Assembly (NCBI GenBank): GCA_014879945.1
Contig: JACSRE010000242.1
Coordinates: forward strand, 124,001 to 188,000
Length of the DNA: 64,000 nt
Reading direction: 5' to 3'
Source: Myxococcus sp.
Lineage (GTDB): Bacteria > Myxococcota > Myxococcia > Myxococcales > Myxococcaceae
This document shows, piece after piece, positions 1-14,925 of this stretch. Position numbers and translations under genes: made by a program. The notes below the pieces were generated by a model that worked only from the letters and a program-made list of their open reading frames with translations, made no database searches and had not been told where the DNA came from. Positions within the stretch are counted from its first letter, which is position 1. Each line of letters opens with the position of its first letter.

Positions 1-1
1 C

Positions 2-163
2 TCCGACCGCGCGGTGTCAGGGGCCCGGAGCCGCAGCTCGTGTGGCAACTGGACGGTCGGCACCACCGCCGACTACGGCACCAACCTCAACCAGCACGGG
101 TTCTTCACCGGGCAGGTGTACTGCAACGCCTCGAAACCGGTGGCCTGCTGCCAGAGCCGCTGA
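2..163 (+). CDS. C-terminal end of a secreted Cys-containing protein (partial)
   Basis: The frame starting at base 2 is open to a TGA at 161-163 and gives the last 53 residues of a protein whose start lies outside the window. The tail contains a CGNW motif, an isolated cysteine (VYCNAS) and a terminal ACCQSR. Spaced cysteines ending in a CC pair suggest a disulfide-stabilised extracellular domain, of the lectin-like/DUF1554 kind that is frequent in myxobacterial lipoproteins; that family assignment is an inference. The two ORFs in the track over this stretch (frames 1 and 3) are out-of-frame shadows. Function unknown. Confidence 0.6.
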   Translation, partial: SDRAVSGARSRSSCGNWTVGTTADYGTNLNQHGFFTGQVYCNASKPVACCQSR

Positions 164-238
164 AGCCGTTGGTCCCCACTCGTCAGCCAGCACCGGCTGC
201 GCTATGGGCTCCTCGTCTTCTCGACTTCAAGGAGTCCC

Positions 239-1201
239 ATGCGCGTCATCGTCACCGGCAGCCTCGCTTACGACTACATCATGAACTTCCCGGGGAAGTT
301 CTCGGACCACATCCTCCCGGACAAGGTCCACATGCTGACGGTGAGCTTCCTGGTCGACTCCATGAAGCGCCTGCGCGGCGGCACCGCCGGCAACATCGCC
401 TACAACCTGGCCATGCTGGGCGCGAAGACCTCGATCGTCTCGGCCGCCGGCCAGGACTTCGTGGACTACCGCGAGTCGCTCGAGAAGATCGGCGTCGACA
501 CCCGGGGCGTGAAGCAGGTCGGCAACGAGTTCACCGCCAGCTGCTTCATCAACACCGACATGTCGAACAACCAGATCGTGGCGTTCTACCCGGGCGCGGT
601 GGTGCACGCGCGTGAGGTGACGCTCGAGTCGATCGGCCTGACGAAGGACGACTGGGCCCTCATCTCGCCCACCGATCCCGAGTCGATGATGCGCCACATG
701 CAGGAGTGCCGCCGCATCGGCGCGAAGTACATCTTCGACCCGGGCAAGCAGACGCCGCGCCTCGACAAGCAGCAGATCCTCTCGGGCCTCGACGGCTGCG
801 CCGCGCTCATCGGCAACGACTACGAGTTCGCCATGATGGCCAAGATGACCAACATGACGGAGCAGCAGCTGATCGACGCCGCGCCCCTCACCATCATGAC
901 CCGCGGCGAGCAGGGCAGCCGCATCTACCAGCGCGGCAAGCCGGTGCTCGAGGTGCCCATCGCGAAGGTGACGAACGTCGTCGACCCCACGGGCGCCGGC
1001 GATGCGTACCTGGCGGGCCTGGCCTTCGGCCTCTCGAAGAACCTGCCCCTCGCGGTCACCGGGCGGGTCGCGGCCCTCGCGGCCACCTACGCCATCGAGC
1101 TCAAGGGCTGCCAGGAGCACGCCTTCACCAGGCCGGCCTTCCTCTCGCGCTACGTCGAGTCGTTCGGCGCCTCGGCCGAGCTCGCCGCCGCCCTCGGCTG
1201 A
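239..1201 (+). CDS. PfkB-family carbohydrate/nucleoside kinase, adenosine-kinase-like
   Basis: A 320-aa cytoplasmic sugar/nucleoside kinase. The N-terminal beta-strand ends in TGSLAYD, the PfkB signature-1 glycines are RGGTAGN at about residues 46-52, and the C-terminal signature DPTGAGDAYLAG starts at residue 249 with the expected catalytic base D255. The sequence resembles the mycobacterial adenosine kinase type (tGSxAxDyxMxFPGkFsd near the N-terminus and a FYPGA motif), so phosphorylation of adenosine or a related nucleoside is the best guess; a ribokinase-like substrate cannot be excluded. An AAGGAG ribosome binding site lies just before the ATG. The gene is followed by a strong hairpin and appears to be its own transcription unit. 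Confidence 0.88.
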   Translation: MRVIVTGSLAYDYIMNFPGKFSDHILPDKVHMLTVSFLVDSMKRLRGGTAGNIAYNLAMLGAKTSIVSAAGQDFVDYRESLEKIGVDTRGVKQVGNEFTASCFINTDMSNNQIVAFYPGAVVHAREVTLESIGLTKDDWALISPTDPESMMRHMQECRRIGAKYIFDPGKQTPRLDKQQILSGLDGCAALIGNDYEFAMMAKMTNMTEQQLIDAAPLTIMTRGEQGSRIYQRGKPVLEVPIAKVTNVVDPTGAGDAYLAGLAFGLSKNLPLAVTGRVAALAATYAIELKGCQEHAFTRPAFLSRYVESFGASAELAAALG

Positions 1202-1225
1202 CGCACCTTTCAGTACGTCGTCGCC

Positions 1226-1259
1226 CAACGCCCTCTCGCCTCGCTGCGTGAGGGCGTTG
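1226..1259 (+). terminator. Intergenic hairpin after the PfkB kinase
   Basis: A perfect 10-bp inverted repeat, CAACGCCCTC and GAGGGCGTTG, separated by 14 nt, sits 25 nt after the kinase stop. It is followed by TGTTGTG rather than a long T run, so it is a terminator candidate of the GC-rich type. It also separates the kinase from the giant surface-protein gene. Confidence 0.6.
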
Positions 1260-1336
1260 TGTTGTGCGTCGATCGCTTCCGCTACAGTCGCAAATCTTCA
1301 CTCGGCCACCCCTGTGGCCGACCGGGAGGAACTTCC

Positions 1337-8317
<6,981 letters not shown>

Positions 8318-8327
8318 GGCGGGGCGC

Positions 8328-8978
8328 TCAGTCGCTGGTCATGCGGTCGCTGAGCTCCTCCCACTCGGACTCGGTCCACCACTCGCGCTCGAGCCCCTCG
8401 CAGGTGGCGCCGAAGGCGGGGCACAGCACGCAGCCGTCACCGCGAATGATCTCGAGATCGTCGCCCGACGGGTAGCGGGCGACCAGCGCCTCACCTTCGG
8501 CCTTCGCGTCGAGCTCCTCGGGCGTGGGGGCGCGGCCCTCGAGCTCGCGAACGCCGTGCCGCGCGAGCCGGGCCTCGCCCTCGGGGAAGAGCACCGAGTT
8601 CTCGGCGTCGATGTGGTGCCCGAGCTGGCGGGTGTACCGAAGGCACACCTCGAGGAGCGCGGCCTCCTGGCCCCCCGCCACGAGCAGCCGCTCGAGCTCG
8701 GCCAGGCCCTTCGCCAGCGAGGCGTGATCGCCCACGATCACCGCGATGGGGCCACGCACGCGGGGCAGCCCCGCCTCGTTCACCAGCGCCTCGAAGAGCA
8801 CCTGCTCCTCTCGCGCGTGATGGAAGTCGTTCGCCCACCGCCGGAAGAAGCGCAAGAAGGCGTGCCCGTCGGTTGCCGGGGCCTCGCCTCGGCCGTGGCG
8901 CTGCGCCCAGGTGCGCAGGGCGCCCGCGGTGGCGTCGATGAGCGCGTGCTCGGCGGTCAACGCGACGATGAGCTCCAC
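8328..8978 (-). CDS. Hemerythrin (HHE) domain protein with C-terminal Cys motif
   Basis: A 216-aa soluble protein. The four-helix hemerythrin domain (about 1-135) shows candidate di-iron ligands H11, H53/H54 with E58, H85, and H121/H122 with E126. The C-terminal tail carries CVLCPAFGATC (C183, C186, C193), which could bind a metal or respond to redox state; this tail is not part of the canonical domain. GTG start with GGAGG immediately upstream. Family members bind O2, NO or iron, or act in oxidative stress repair; the specific role is not determined. It lies downstream of mlaD on the same strand (13 nt gap) and converges with the giant surface gene. Confidence 0.85.
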   Translation of the reverse strand: MELIVALTAEHALIDATAGALRTWAQRHGRGEAPATDGHAFLRFFRRWANDFHHAREEQVLFEALVNEAGLPRVRGPIAVIVGDHASLAKGLAELERLLVAGGQEAALLEVCLRYTRQLGHHIDAENSVLFPEGEARLARHGVRELEGRAPTPEELDAKAEGEALVARYPSGDDLEIIRGDGCVLCPAFGATCEGLEREWWTESEWEELSDRMTSD

Positions 8979-8991
8979 CGGCGAACCTCCG

Positions 8992-10545
8992 CTAGGGCGA
9001 CGGGAGCAGGGGCAGCAGCGACTTGAGATCGGAGTCGGTGAAGTACACCCCCGCGCCCACGAAGAAGTCGCGCCCCGAGATCAGCTTGTTGGTGAGCGCG
9101 TCGCGGTTGGGCGCGTTGAGGGCGTCGTCGATGCCCACGTTCACGTAGACGTGCTCGAACGGCGTGAAGCGCACCGTGGCGCGCAGGCGCGGCAGCGTCA
9201 GGTGCTCGACCGAGAAGTTGAAGGCGTCAACCTTCACCACCAGCGCGTCTTCGAGCCACCGCGAATAGTAGAAGAACTTGATCGGCACGTTGAGATCGAG
9301 GCCGAGGCCGCCGGTGGACTCGATGATGCCCAGGCGCAGGGTGAGGAACGAGTACCGCTTGGCGAACTGGGCCGAGAACTTGAGCGTCTCTCTCGTGCGC
9401 AGCTGCTTCTGCACCGCGGGCTCGCCAGCGGCCGGGGGGTTGTTCTGAATGAGAATGGTCTCGACGCTGCCGCGCGGGTCGTCGACGGCCTCGATGAGGT
9501 AGTACTTGTCGGGCTTCGGCATCAGGCGCCCCGAGATGAAGATCTTCGCCGCGCCCTGGTTCACCAGGTAGTCGGTGCGCACGCCCAGCTCGAGCTCCAT
9601 GCCGGTCAGCCGCCCCGCGAAGTCAGAGACGTCTTCGAGGGTGTCTGACAGCTTCTGGCCGAGCCGCTCGTTCGAGACCAGGGCGCCGACCGGGCCCTTG
9701 CCCTCTTTGATGTTCTTCGAGATGTCTTCGACGTTGGCCAGGGTGCGATCGAGCTTGGCGAGCGTGTCTTTGACGCTGGCCACCCCGCCCTGCACCTCGC
9801 CCTCGTTCTCGCCCACCACCCGCTTCACCGTCGCCATCACGTCGCGCACGTCCTTCGAGATGGCGTCGATGTTGGCGACGATGTTCGAGATGTTGGCCTG
9901 CTCCTTGTTGGTCACCCGGCGCACGTCGCCCGAGATGTCTTCGATGTTGCCGAGGATCTGGTCGAGCCGGGCCGCTGAGTCGCGCACCGTCTTGTCCACC
10001 GCGGCGGCGAGGGTGGTGAGGTTGGCGACGATGGACTCGAGCGAGGCCTGGCCCTTGTCTCCGCCGAGCACGTTGCGCAGCGAGCGCGTCACCTGCTGCA
10101 CGTCCTGCGCGATCAGCTGCAGGCTGCCCATCACCGACTCCATGCCGGGCGCGTCCAGCACCGAGGTGATCTCTTCGCCGTTCTCGATGGGCGGAAAGTC
10201 TTCGGTGCCGGGCACCAGATCGATCATGTAGTCGCCCAGCAGCGACTCGGAGCGCTTGGTGAGCGAGGCGTTCTTCCGCACGCCGATCTCGCGCTTGATG
10301 CGGATCGTCACCTTGGCGCGCAGGCCGACGAGCTCGATGCTGATGATCTCTCCGACGGGAATGCCGGCGATCTGAACCCGCGACTTCTTGCCGAGGCCGC
10401 TGGCGTCCTTGAAGTAGGCGAAGACCTCGACGGCCTCGTCCTTCTCCATCCCGCCCTTCTTCGAGAAGGTGAGGAAGCCGAAAAGAATTCCGAGGGCCAC
10501 GATGACCAGCAGGCCGACGCGGAACGGGGTCAACACCTTCTTCAC
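8992..10545 (-). CDS. mlaD: MlaD-like Mce-domain protein with long helical stalk and probable C-terminal barrel-like domain
   Basis: A 517-aa protein with one N-terminal membrane helix (about 8-28), a single Mce domain (about 35-120), an amphipathic helical stalk of repeating IxxNxxxIxxDVRxV-like units (about 140-300), and a beta-rich C-terminal half of about 190 residues. Mce proteins form hexameric tunnels that carry lipids across the periplasm in partnership with an MlaE permease and MlaF ATPase, both encoded just upstream here. The start is set to the GTG at 10545 because GGGAG lies 5 nt before it; the track's GTG at 10557 has no such site. The protein is far longer than E. coli MlaD (about 180 aa). 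Confidence 0.85.
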   Translation of the reverse strand: MKKVLTPFRVGLLVIVALGILFGFLTFSKKGGMEKDEAVEVFAYFKDASGLGKKSRVQIAGIPVGEIISIELVGLRAKVTIRIKREIGVRKNASLTKRSESLLGDYMIDLVPGTEDFPPIENGEEITSVLDAPGMESVMGSLQLIAQDVQQVTRSLRNVLGGDKGQASLESIVANLTTLAAAVDKTVRDSAARLDQILGNIEDISGDVRRVTNKEQANISNIVANIDAISKDVRDVMATVKRVVGENEGEVQGGVASVKDTLAKLDRTLANVEDISKNIKEGKGPVGALVSNERLGQKLSDTLEDVSDFAGRLTGMELELGVRTDYLVNQGAAKIFISGRLMPKPDKYYLIEAVDDPRGSVETILIQNNPPAAGEPAVQKQLRTRETLKFSAQFAKRYSFLTLRLGIIESTGGLGLDLNVPIKFFYYSRWLEDALVVKVDAFNFSVEHLTLPRLRATVRFTPFEHVYVNVGIDDALNAPNRDALTNKLISGRDFFVGAGVYFTDSDLKSLLPLLPSP

Positions 10546-10608
10546 AGGGGCTCCCACCCTAGTCGAACGGACCCGGGAGTCAGCGCTTTGTTTGGCCCAG
10601 CGCCCACG

Positions 10609-11364
10609 TCAGTTCTTCCCGAACCACGTCGAGAGGAACAGCTTCACCGCCGGGTTCTCGGAGTGCCGCAGCTTCGACGGGTGCCCCTGATCGACGATGT
10701 GGCCCTGGTAGAGGAAGGCGATGTTGTCGGCCACCTTGAAGGCCGACGCGATGTCGTGGCTGATGACGACGCTGGTGACGCCGAGCTCCTTCTTGGCGTC
10801 GAGGATCATCTCATCGACGTAGTCGGTGGTGATCGGGTCGAGGCCGGTCGTCGGCTCGTCATAGAGCACGATCTTCGGCCCCAGCACGATCGCGCGCGCC
10901 AGGCCGACGCGCTTGCGCATGCCGCCCGAGAGATCGGCGGGGTACTTCTCTTCGACGTTCTTGAGCCCGACGATGGCGAGCTTCTCTTTCACCAGCGCGC
11001 GCACCTCGTCTTCGCTCAGGTCCTTGCGGTGCTCCCGCAGCGGGAACGAGACGTTCTCGAAGACCGTCATCGAGTCGAAGAGCGCCGCCGCCTGGAACAC
11101 CATGCCGAACTTGCGGCGCATGCGCTCCAGCCCCTGGGCGCCCAGCGGCACGATGTCTTCGCCGTCGACGATCACCCGGCCCTTGTCGGGCTTGAGCAGG
11201 CCGATCATGTGCTTCATCAGCACCGTCTTGCCGCTGCCCGAGCCGCCGAGAATGACCAGCGTGCTCCCCGCCGGCACATCGAGGGTGATGCCCGACAGGA
11301 CCTCGTGCGAGCCGAACGACTTGTAGAGGTCGATGATCTGGATGATCGGCGCGGCGGTCGACAT
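10609..11364 (-). CDS. mlaF: Lipid-transport ABC ATPase, MlaF-like
   Basis: A 251-aa ABC ATPase. Walker A GGSGSGKT at 40-47, signature LSGGMRKR at 145-152, Walker B/DEPT at 169-172, and switch histidine H203 in VISHD. It should energise the MlaE permease to move phospholipids or other lipids between the membranes through the Mce protein. The ATG at 11364 is chosen; the longer ORF in the track is a read-through into the mlaE region in another frame. It lies 14 nt downstream of mlaE and upstream of mlaD, giving the order mlaE-mlaF-mlaD. No MlaB (STAS) or MlaC gene is seen nearby. Confidence 0.93.
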   Translation of the reverse strand: MSTAAPIIQIIDLYKSFGSHEVLSGITLDVPAGSTLVILGGSGSGKTVLMKHMIGLLKPDKGRVIVDGEDIVPLGAQGLERMRRKFGMVFQAAALFDSMTVFENVSFPLREHRKDLSEDEVRALVKEKLAIVGLKNVEEKYPADLSGGMRKRVGLARAIVLGPKIVLYDEPTTGLDPITTDYVDEMILDAKKELGVTSVVISHDIASAFKVADNIAFLYQGHIVDQGHPSKLRHSENPAVKLFLSTWFGKN

Positions 11365-11378
11365 CGGTGGACTCAGAG

Positions 11379-12200
11379 CTAGTGGAGGATGACGCCGACG
11401 AAGTAGTCGAGCACGAAGATGCCGAGCGCCGACAGCACCATGGCCTCGGTGGTGGCCTGGCCGACGCCCTTGGCGCCGCCGCTGGCGTTGTAGCCCTTGA
11501 AGCACGAGACGAGCATCACGTAGAGCCCGAACACCGCGCCCTTGATGATGCCCTCGGCGATGTCTTCGGGGTCGAGCCACTGCTGGGTGCGCGAGATGAA
11601 GGTGCCCGCCGTCACGCCCTTCACCGCGACCGAGACGAAGTAGCCGCCGCCGACGCCCATCAGATCGAACACCATCACCAGCAGCGGCACCATGATGAGG
11701 CCGGCCAGCACCCGGGGCACCAGCAGGTACTGCACCGGGTTGACCGCCATCGTCTCGAGCGCGTCGACCTGCTCGGTCACCCGCATGGTGCCCAGCTCGG
11801 TGCACATGGCGCTGCCCGCCCGCATCGTCACCATCAGCGCGCTGAAGACCGGCGCCAGCTCACGGGTGATCGTCAGCGTCACCGTGGGCCCGACGAGGCT
11901 CTTGGCGTTGAACATCTCGAAGGCGCGCGCGCTCTGGTGCGCGAACACCATGCCCGAGAAGATGCCCGTCAGCGCGACGATCAGCACCGACCCCACGCCG
12001 ACGAAGTCGAGCTGGGCCAACAGGTTGCCGACCCGGAACGGCGGGCGCACGGCCCACCGCACGACCTCGGCCAGCAGCGTGGCGAGCCCTCCGATGTCTT
12101 CCACCGTCTTGGTCAGGGTGCCGCCCAGCGCCTCGACGGCCTGAACGAACGGGTTCGGTCGCTTGGGAGGAGGCTGAACCTGGGTGGTTTCCGTCGACAT
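11379..12200 (-). CDS. mlaE: Lipid-transport ABC permease, MlaE-like
   Basis: A 273-aa inner-membrane permease of the MlaE family with about five hydrophobic segments and conserved family motifs, including the TRELAPVFSALMV region, GSAMCTELGTM, and EQVDALETM (the coupling helix toward the ATPase). First gene of the mlaE-mlaF-mlaD operon; ATG start at 12200. It acts in the inner membrane in retrograde or anterograde lipid traffic; direction cannot be read from sequence. The gene diverges from the zinc-ribbon gene at 12302. Confidence 0.93.
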   Translation of the reverse strand: MSTETTQVQPPPKRPNPFVQAVEALGGTLTKTVEDIGGLATLLAEVVRWAVRPPFRVGNLLAQLDFVGVGSVLIVALTGIFSGMVFAHQSARAFEMFNAKSLVGPTVTLTITRELAPVFSALMVTMRAGSAMCTELGTMRVTEQVDALETMAVNPVQYLLVPRVLAGLIMVPLLVMVFDLMGVGGGYFVSVAVKGVTAGTFISRTQQWLDPEDIAEGIIKGAVFGLYVMLVSCFKGYNASGGAKGVGQATTEAMVLSALGIFVLDYFVGVILH

Positions 12201-12301
12201 GAGGCGCGCGCACCATAGCCCGCCGCGCCGCTCGCCATCGGCAGATTCCGGTCGGTCAGGGGCCCTTGCGGGAGCCCGCGACCGTGGTACTTGCGCGCCC
12301 C

Positions 12302-12874
12302 ATGATTCTGCCGAACTCCATTCGTGTGGGAGGCGAAGTCGACGCCCACTGCAACAAGTGCGACATGAACCTGGCGCACACGATCCTCGCGATGGTGGGC
12401 ACGGCCATCAAGCGCGTGCAGTGCAACACCTGCAACTCGCAGCACATGTTTCGCGGGCAGCAGCCCCTGGCGGCCACCTCGTTGGCGGCCCCGCGAAAGG
12501 CGGCCTCGACCCCGCGCGCCGCCGCCTCCAGGGCCCCTCGCGCGCCGCGCTCCGAGGTGGTGGTCATCAGCTTCGACGAGCAGCTCAAGGGCAAGGATCT
12601 GACCCGCGCCCGGAAGTACTCGATCAAAGAGACCTTCAAGGTCGACGACGTGATCGACCACCCGACCTTCGGCTTCGGCATCGTCAGCGCCGTGCGCGTC
12701 GACAAGATCGACATCACCTTCAAGTCCGACGTGAAGACGCTCGCACACGGCAAGGGCGGCGGCGAGCAGAAGCCGGCCTTCACCCACCCCCAGGCGCCCG
12801 CTGGCGCCCTGGCCGACAAGCCGCCCGCCGAAGAGGCCCCTGCCACCACGCCCGAGCCGGCGCCCGAGGGCTGA
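12302..12874 (+). CDS. Zinc-ribbon protein of unknown function
   Basis: A 190-aa protein. An N-terminal four-cysteine zinc ribbon (C17-x2-C20 and C40-x2-C43), an Ala/Pro/Arg-rich linker (about 55-82), then a small conserved region (about 95-150) including YSIKETFKVDDVIDHP and FGFGIV, reminiscent of the short SH3-like segment of CarD/RNA-polymerase-interacting proteins; that similarity is weak and only inferred. The tail is Pro/Ala-rich and probably disordered. The ATG at 12302 is preferred over an upstream TTG because it begins the compact domain. It is convergent with the pseudouridine synthase gene and probably monocistronic. Confidence 0.65.
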   Translation: MILPNSIRVGGEVDAHCNKCDMNLAHTILAMVGTAIKRVQCNTCNSQHMFRGQQPLAATSLAAPRKAASTPRAAASRAPRAPRSEVVVISFDEQLKGKDLTRARKYSIKETFKVDDVIDHPTFGFGIVSAVRVDKIDITFKSDVKTLAHGKGGGEQKPAFTHPQAPAGALADKPPAEEAPATTPEPAPEG

Positions 12875-12880
12875 GCCCGC

Positions 12881-13582
12881 TCAGGGGGCCGCGGGGCGCA
12901 GCGCTCTGAGCCGCGCGAGGGTCGCCAGCAGATCGGCCGCGAGCGGCGCCTCGGCTCGAAACCCCATCGCCTCGATCTCGACCGACGCCGCGTGGAGCGG
13001 CGTTCGGCCCAGCACCACCGCGTCGCCCTGCCCTCCGAGATCCTTCTCGAGCAGCGGCTGCCGGCGCCCGTACTGGTGATCGACCAGCAGCGGGTGCCCC
13101 TTCGCCATCAGGTGCACGCGGAGCTGGTGTTGCCGCCCGGTGAGGGGCTCGCACTCCACGAGGCTGGCCTTCACGAACGTCTCGACCGGCCGAACCAGGG
13201 TGCGGCTCTCTTTGCCCATCAACCCCGCGGGGGCGACCTTCATCTTGCGCTGGCGGCCTTCGATGAGCGGCAGCTTGATGTCGAGCGGCCCGCGCACCAC
13301 GCCCTGCACCAACGCGAGGTAGCGCTTCTTCACCTGCCCGTGCTCGAAGGCCATCGACGCCCTCCGCGTCGACTCGAGGTCGAGGGCGAAGATGATCGCG
13401 CCCGAGGTGTCGCGATCGAGGCGGTGCACCACGAAGACGGGGCGCGCGAGCTGCGCGGCCAGGGCGTCACGCAGGCACTCACCCTCGTCCGGCCCCGAGG
13501 TGCCCGGGATCACCAGCATGCCGGGCGGCTTGGCGACGGCAATGAGGCCCGTCGCGCCCACCGGCGTGAGGACGTGCAGCAC
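12881..13582 (-). CDS. RluA-family RNA pseudouridine synthase
   Basis: A 233-aa enzyme with the family motif HRLDRDTSG at 53-61 (catalytic D56) and the RQHQLRVHL motif near residue 147. It converts uridine to pseudouridine in rRNA or tRNA; the target site cannot be assigned. The protein lacks an N-terminal S4 domain, like TruC/RluA-type short members. The start is the GTG at 13582, two bases after the stop of the M16 gene; the 461-aa version in the track is an artefact that continues through the M16 gene in a shadow frame. Last gene of the long coupled operon. Confidence 0.88.
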   Translation of the reverse strand: MLHVLTPVGATGLIAVAKPPGMLVIPGTSGPDEGECLRDALAAQLARPVFVVHRLDRDTSGAIIFALDLESTRRASMAFEHGQVKKRYLALVQGVVRGPLDIKLPLIEGRQRKMKVAPAGLMGKESRTLVRPVETFVKASLVECEPLTGRQHQLRVHLMAKGHPLLVDHQYGRRQPLLEKDLGGQGDAVVLGRTPLHAASVEIEAMGFRAEAPLAADLLATLARLRALRPAAP

Positions 13583-13584
13583 GG

Positions 13585-14925
13585 CTACCCGAGCTCGTCG
13601 GGCTTCACCACCGACACGCGGCCGTACTTCGCCACCTTCGGCGTCAGCTGCTGCGCGTTGCCGACCAGCACGATCACCCGCTCCTTGTCGAAGAGGTGGC
13701 TGGCCGCGGCGCGCGCGGCCTCCTTCGCGGTGACGGCGTTGATGCGATCGCGATACCGCGTGATCCAGTCGTCGGGCAGCCCGTAGTGCTGCACGTCGGC
13801 GATCGAGCCCGCGAGCGCCTCGTTGGTCTCGAGCCGCGCCGGGTAGAGCCCCGAGATGTACCGCTTCATGGTGTTGGCCTCGAGGCTGGTCGGGCCCTTC
13901 GCCCGCATCTTCTTCACCTCGGCGAGCGCGACGTCGATGAGGGTGTTGATGTTCTCGGTCTTGGTGAACGAGCCGACCATGAAGGTGCCCGCGTTGCTCA
14001 TCATGTCGAAGGAGCTGCTGGCGCCGTACGACAGGCCGCGCTTGACGCGGATCTCGCGAATCAGGCGAGAGGTGAAGCCGCCGCCCAGCACGGCGTTCAT
14101 CACCGTCAGCGGGAAGTGATCGGTGTGACCGCGCTTGACGCCCGCGGCGCCGATGCGCATCTGCACCTGCGTCTGCTCGGGCTTGTCGACGATGATCACC
14201 TCGCCCATGCGCTCGGGGCCGGCCCAGTCGGGCACCCGCGGGGCCAGCTGGGGCCCGCCGGTCCACTGGCCGAAGATGCGGTCGGCGACGGTGGTGATGC
14301 GATCGACGTTGATGTCACCGACGACGTACAGGTGCGCCAGCACGGGCCCGAGGCGGGTGCGGTGGAAGTTGACGAGATCGGCGCGCGAGAGCGCCTCGAC
14401 CGACGACTTCTGCCCCAGCGTCTCGTGCCCGTACGGGTGATCGCCCCACATCGCCCGCGCCCAGGCCCGCTCGGCCAGCGCGCCGGGGTCGTCGAGCTCG
14501 TTCTGGAGCTGCGCCAGGGTGCGCCGCCGGGCGAGCTCGAGCTCGGACTCGGGGAAGTCGGGCTCGAGCAGCAAGACGCCCATCAGCTCGAGCATCGGCT
14601 CGAGGTGCTTCGACGGGCAGCTCAGCGAGAGCACCACGTTCTCTTCGTTCGCGTAGCCGCCCAGGGCCGCGCCGACGAAGTCGATGGCCTCGCTCAGCTC
14701 ATCGGCCGTTCGCCCTCCCGCGCCTCGGCGCAGCAGCCGCGCCGCGAAGTTGGCGATGCCCGCGCGCCCGATGGGGTCCCACACGCTGCCGCCGCGCATC
14801 ACCAGGCGCACGGCCACCAGGGGCAGCGGGCCGCGTGGCACCAGGTGGAGCTGGAGGCCGTTGCGCAGCTTGCGCTTCTCGTGGGGCGGCAGCTGGAGCG
14901 GGCGGAGCTCGAGGGCGGCGCTCAT
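13585..14925 (-). CDS. M16-family peptidase-like protein, non-catalytic partner
   Basis: A 446-aa M16 (pitrilysin/insulinase) family protein. At the position of the zinc-binding HxxEH helix it reads GIANFAARL, so the zinc ligands are absent, while the remainder of the fold, including the C-terminal half with RGLSYG, is retained. Such proteins typically pair with a catalytic M16 subunit to form a heterodimeric clamshell, and the catalytic partner is encoded immediately upstream with a 4-nt ATGA overlap. Likely peptide or misfolded-protein degradation; no signal peptide is obvious. Confidence 0.88.
   Translation of the reverse strand: MSAALELRPLQLPPHEKRKLRNGLQLHLVPRGPLPLVAVRLVMRGGSVWDPIGRAGIANFAARLLRRGAGGRTADELSEAIDFVGAALGGYANEENVVLSLSCPSKHLEPMLELMGVLLLEPDFPESELELARRRTLAQLQNELDDPGALAERAWARAMWGDHPYGHETLGQKSSVEALSRADLVNFHRTRLGPVLAHLYVVGDINVDRITTVADRIFGQWTGGPQLAPRVPDWAGPERMGEVIIVDKPEQTQVQMRIGAAGVKRGHTDHFPLTVMNAVLGGGFTSRLIREIRVKRGLSYGASSSFDMMSNAGTFMVGSFTKTENINTLIDVALAEVKKMRAKGPTSLEANTMKRYISGLYPARLETNEALAGSIADVQHYGLPDDWITRYRDRINAVTAKEAARAAASHLFDKERVIVLVGNAQQLTPKVAKYGRVSVVKPDELG

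Noticed and set aside
12881-14266. 461-aa version of the RluA enzyme
   Set aside because: The N-terminal half is an out-of-frame translation of the M16 gene; the true start is GTG 13582, two bases after the M16 stop.
13585-14925. M16 gene as a broken peptidase pseudogene
   Set aside because: Loss of HxxEH with an otherwise intact frame and a coupled catalytic partner fits the known non-catalytic subunit of M16 pairs.
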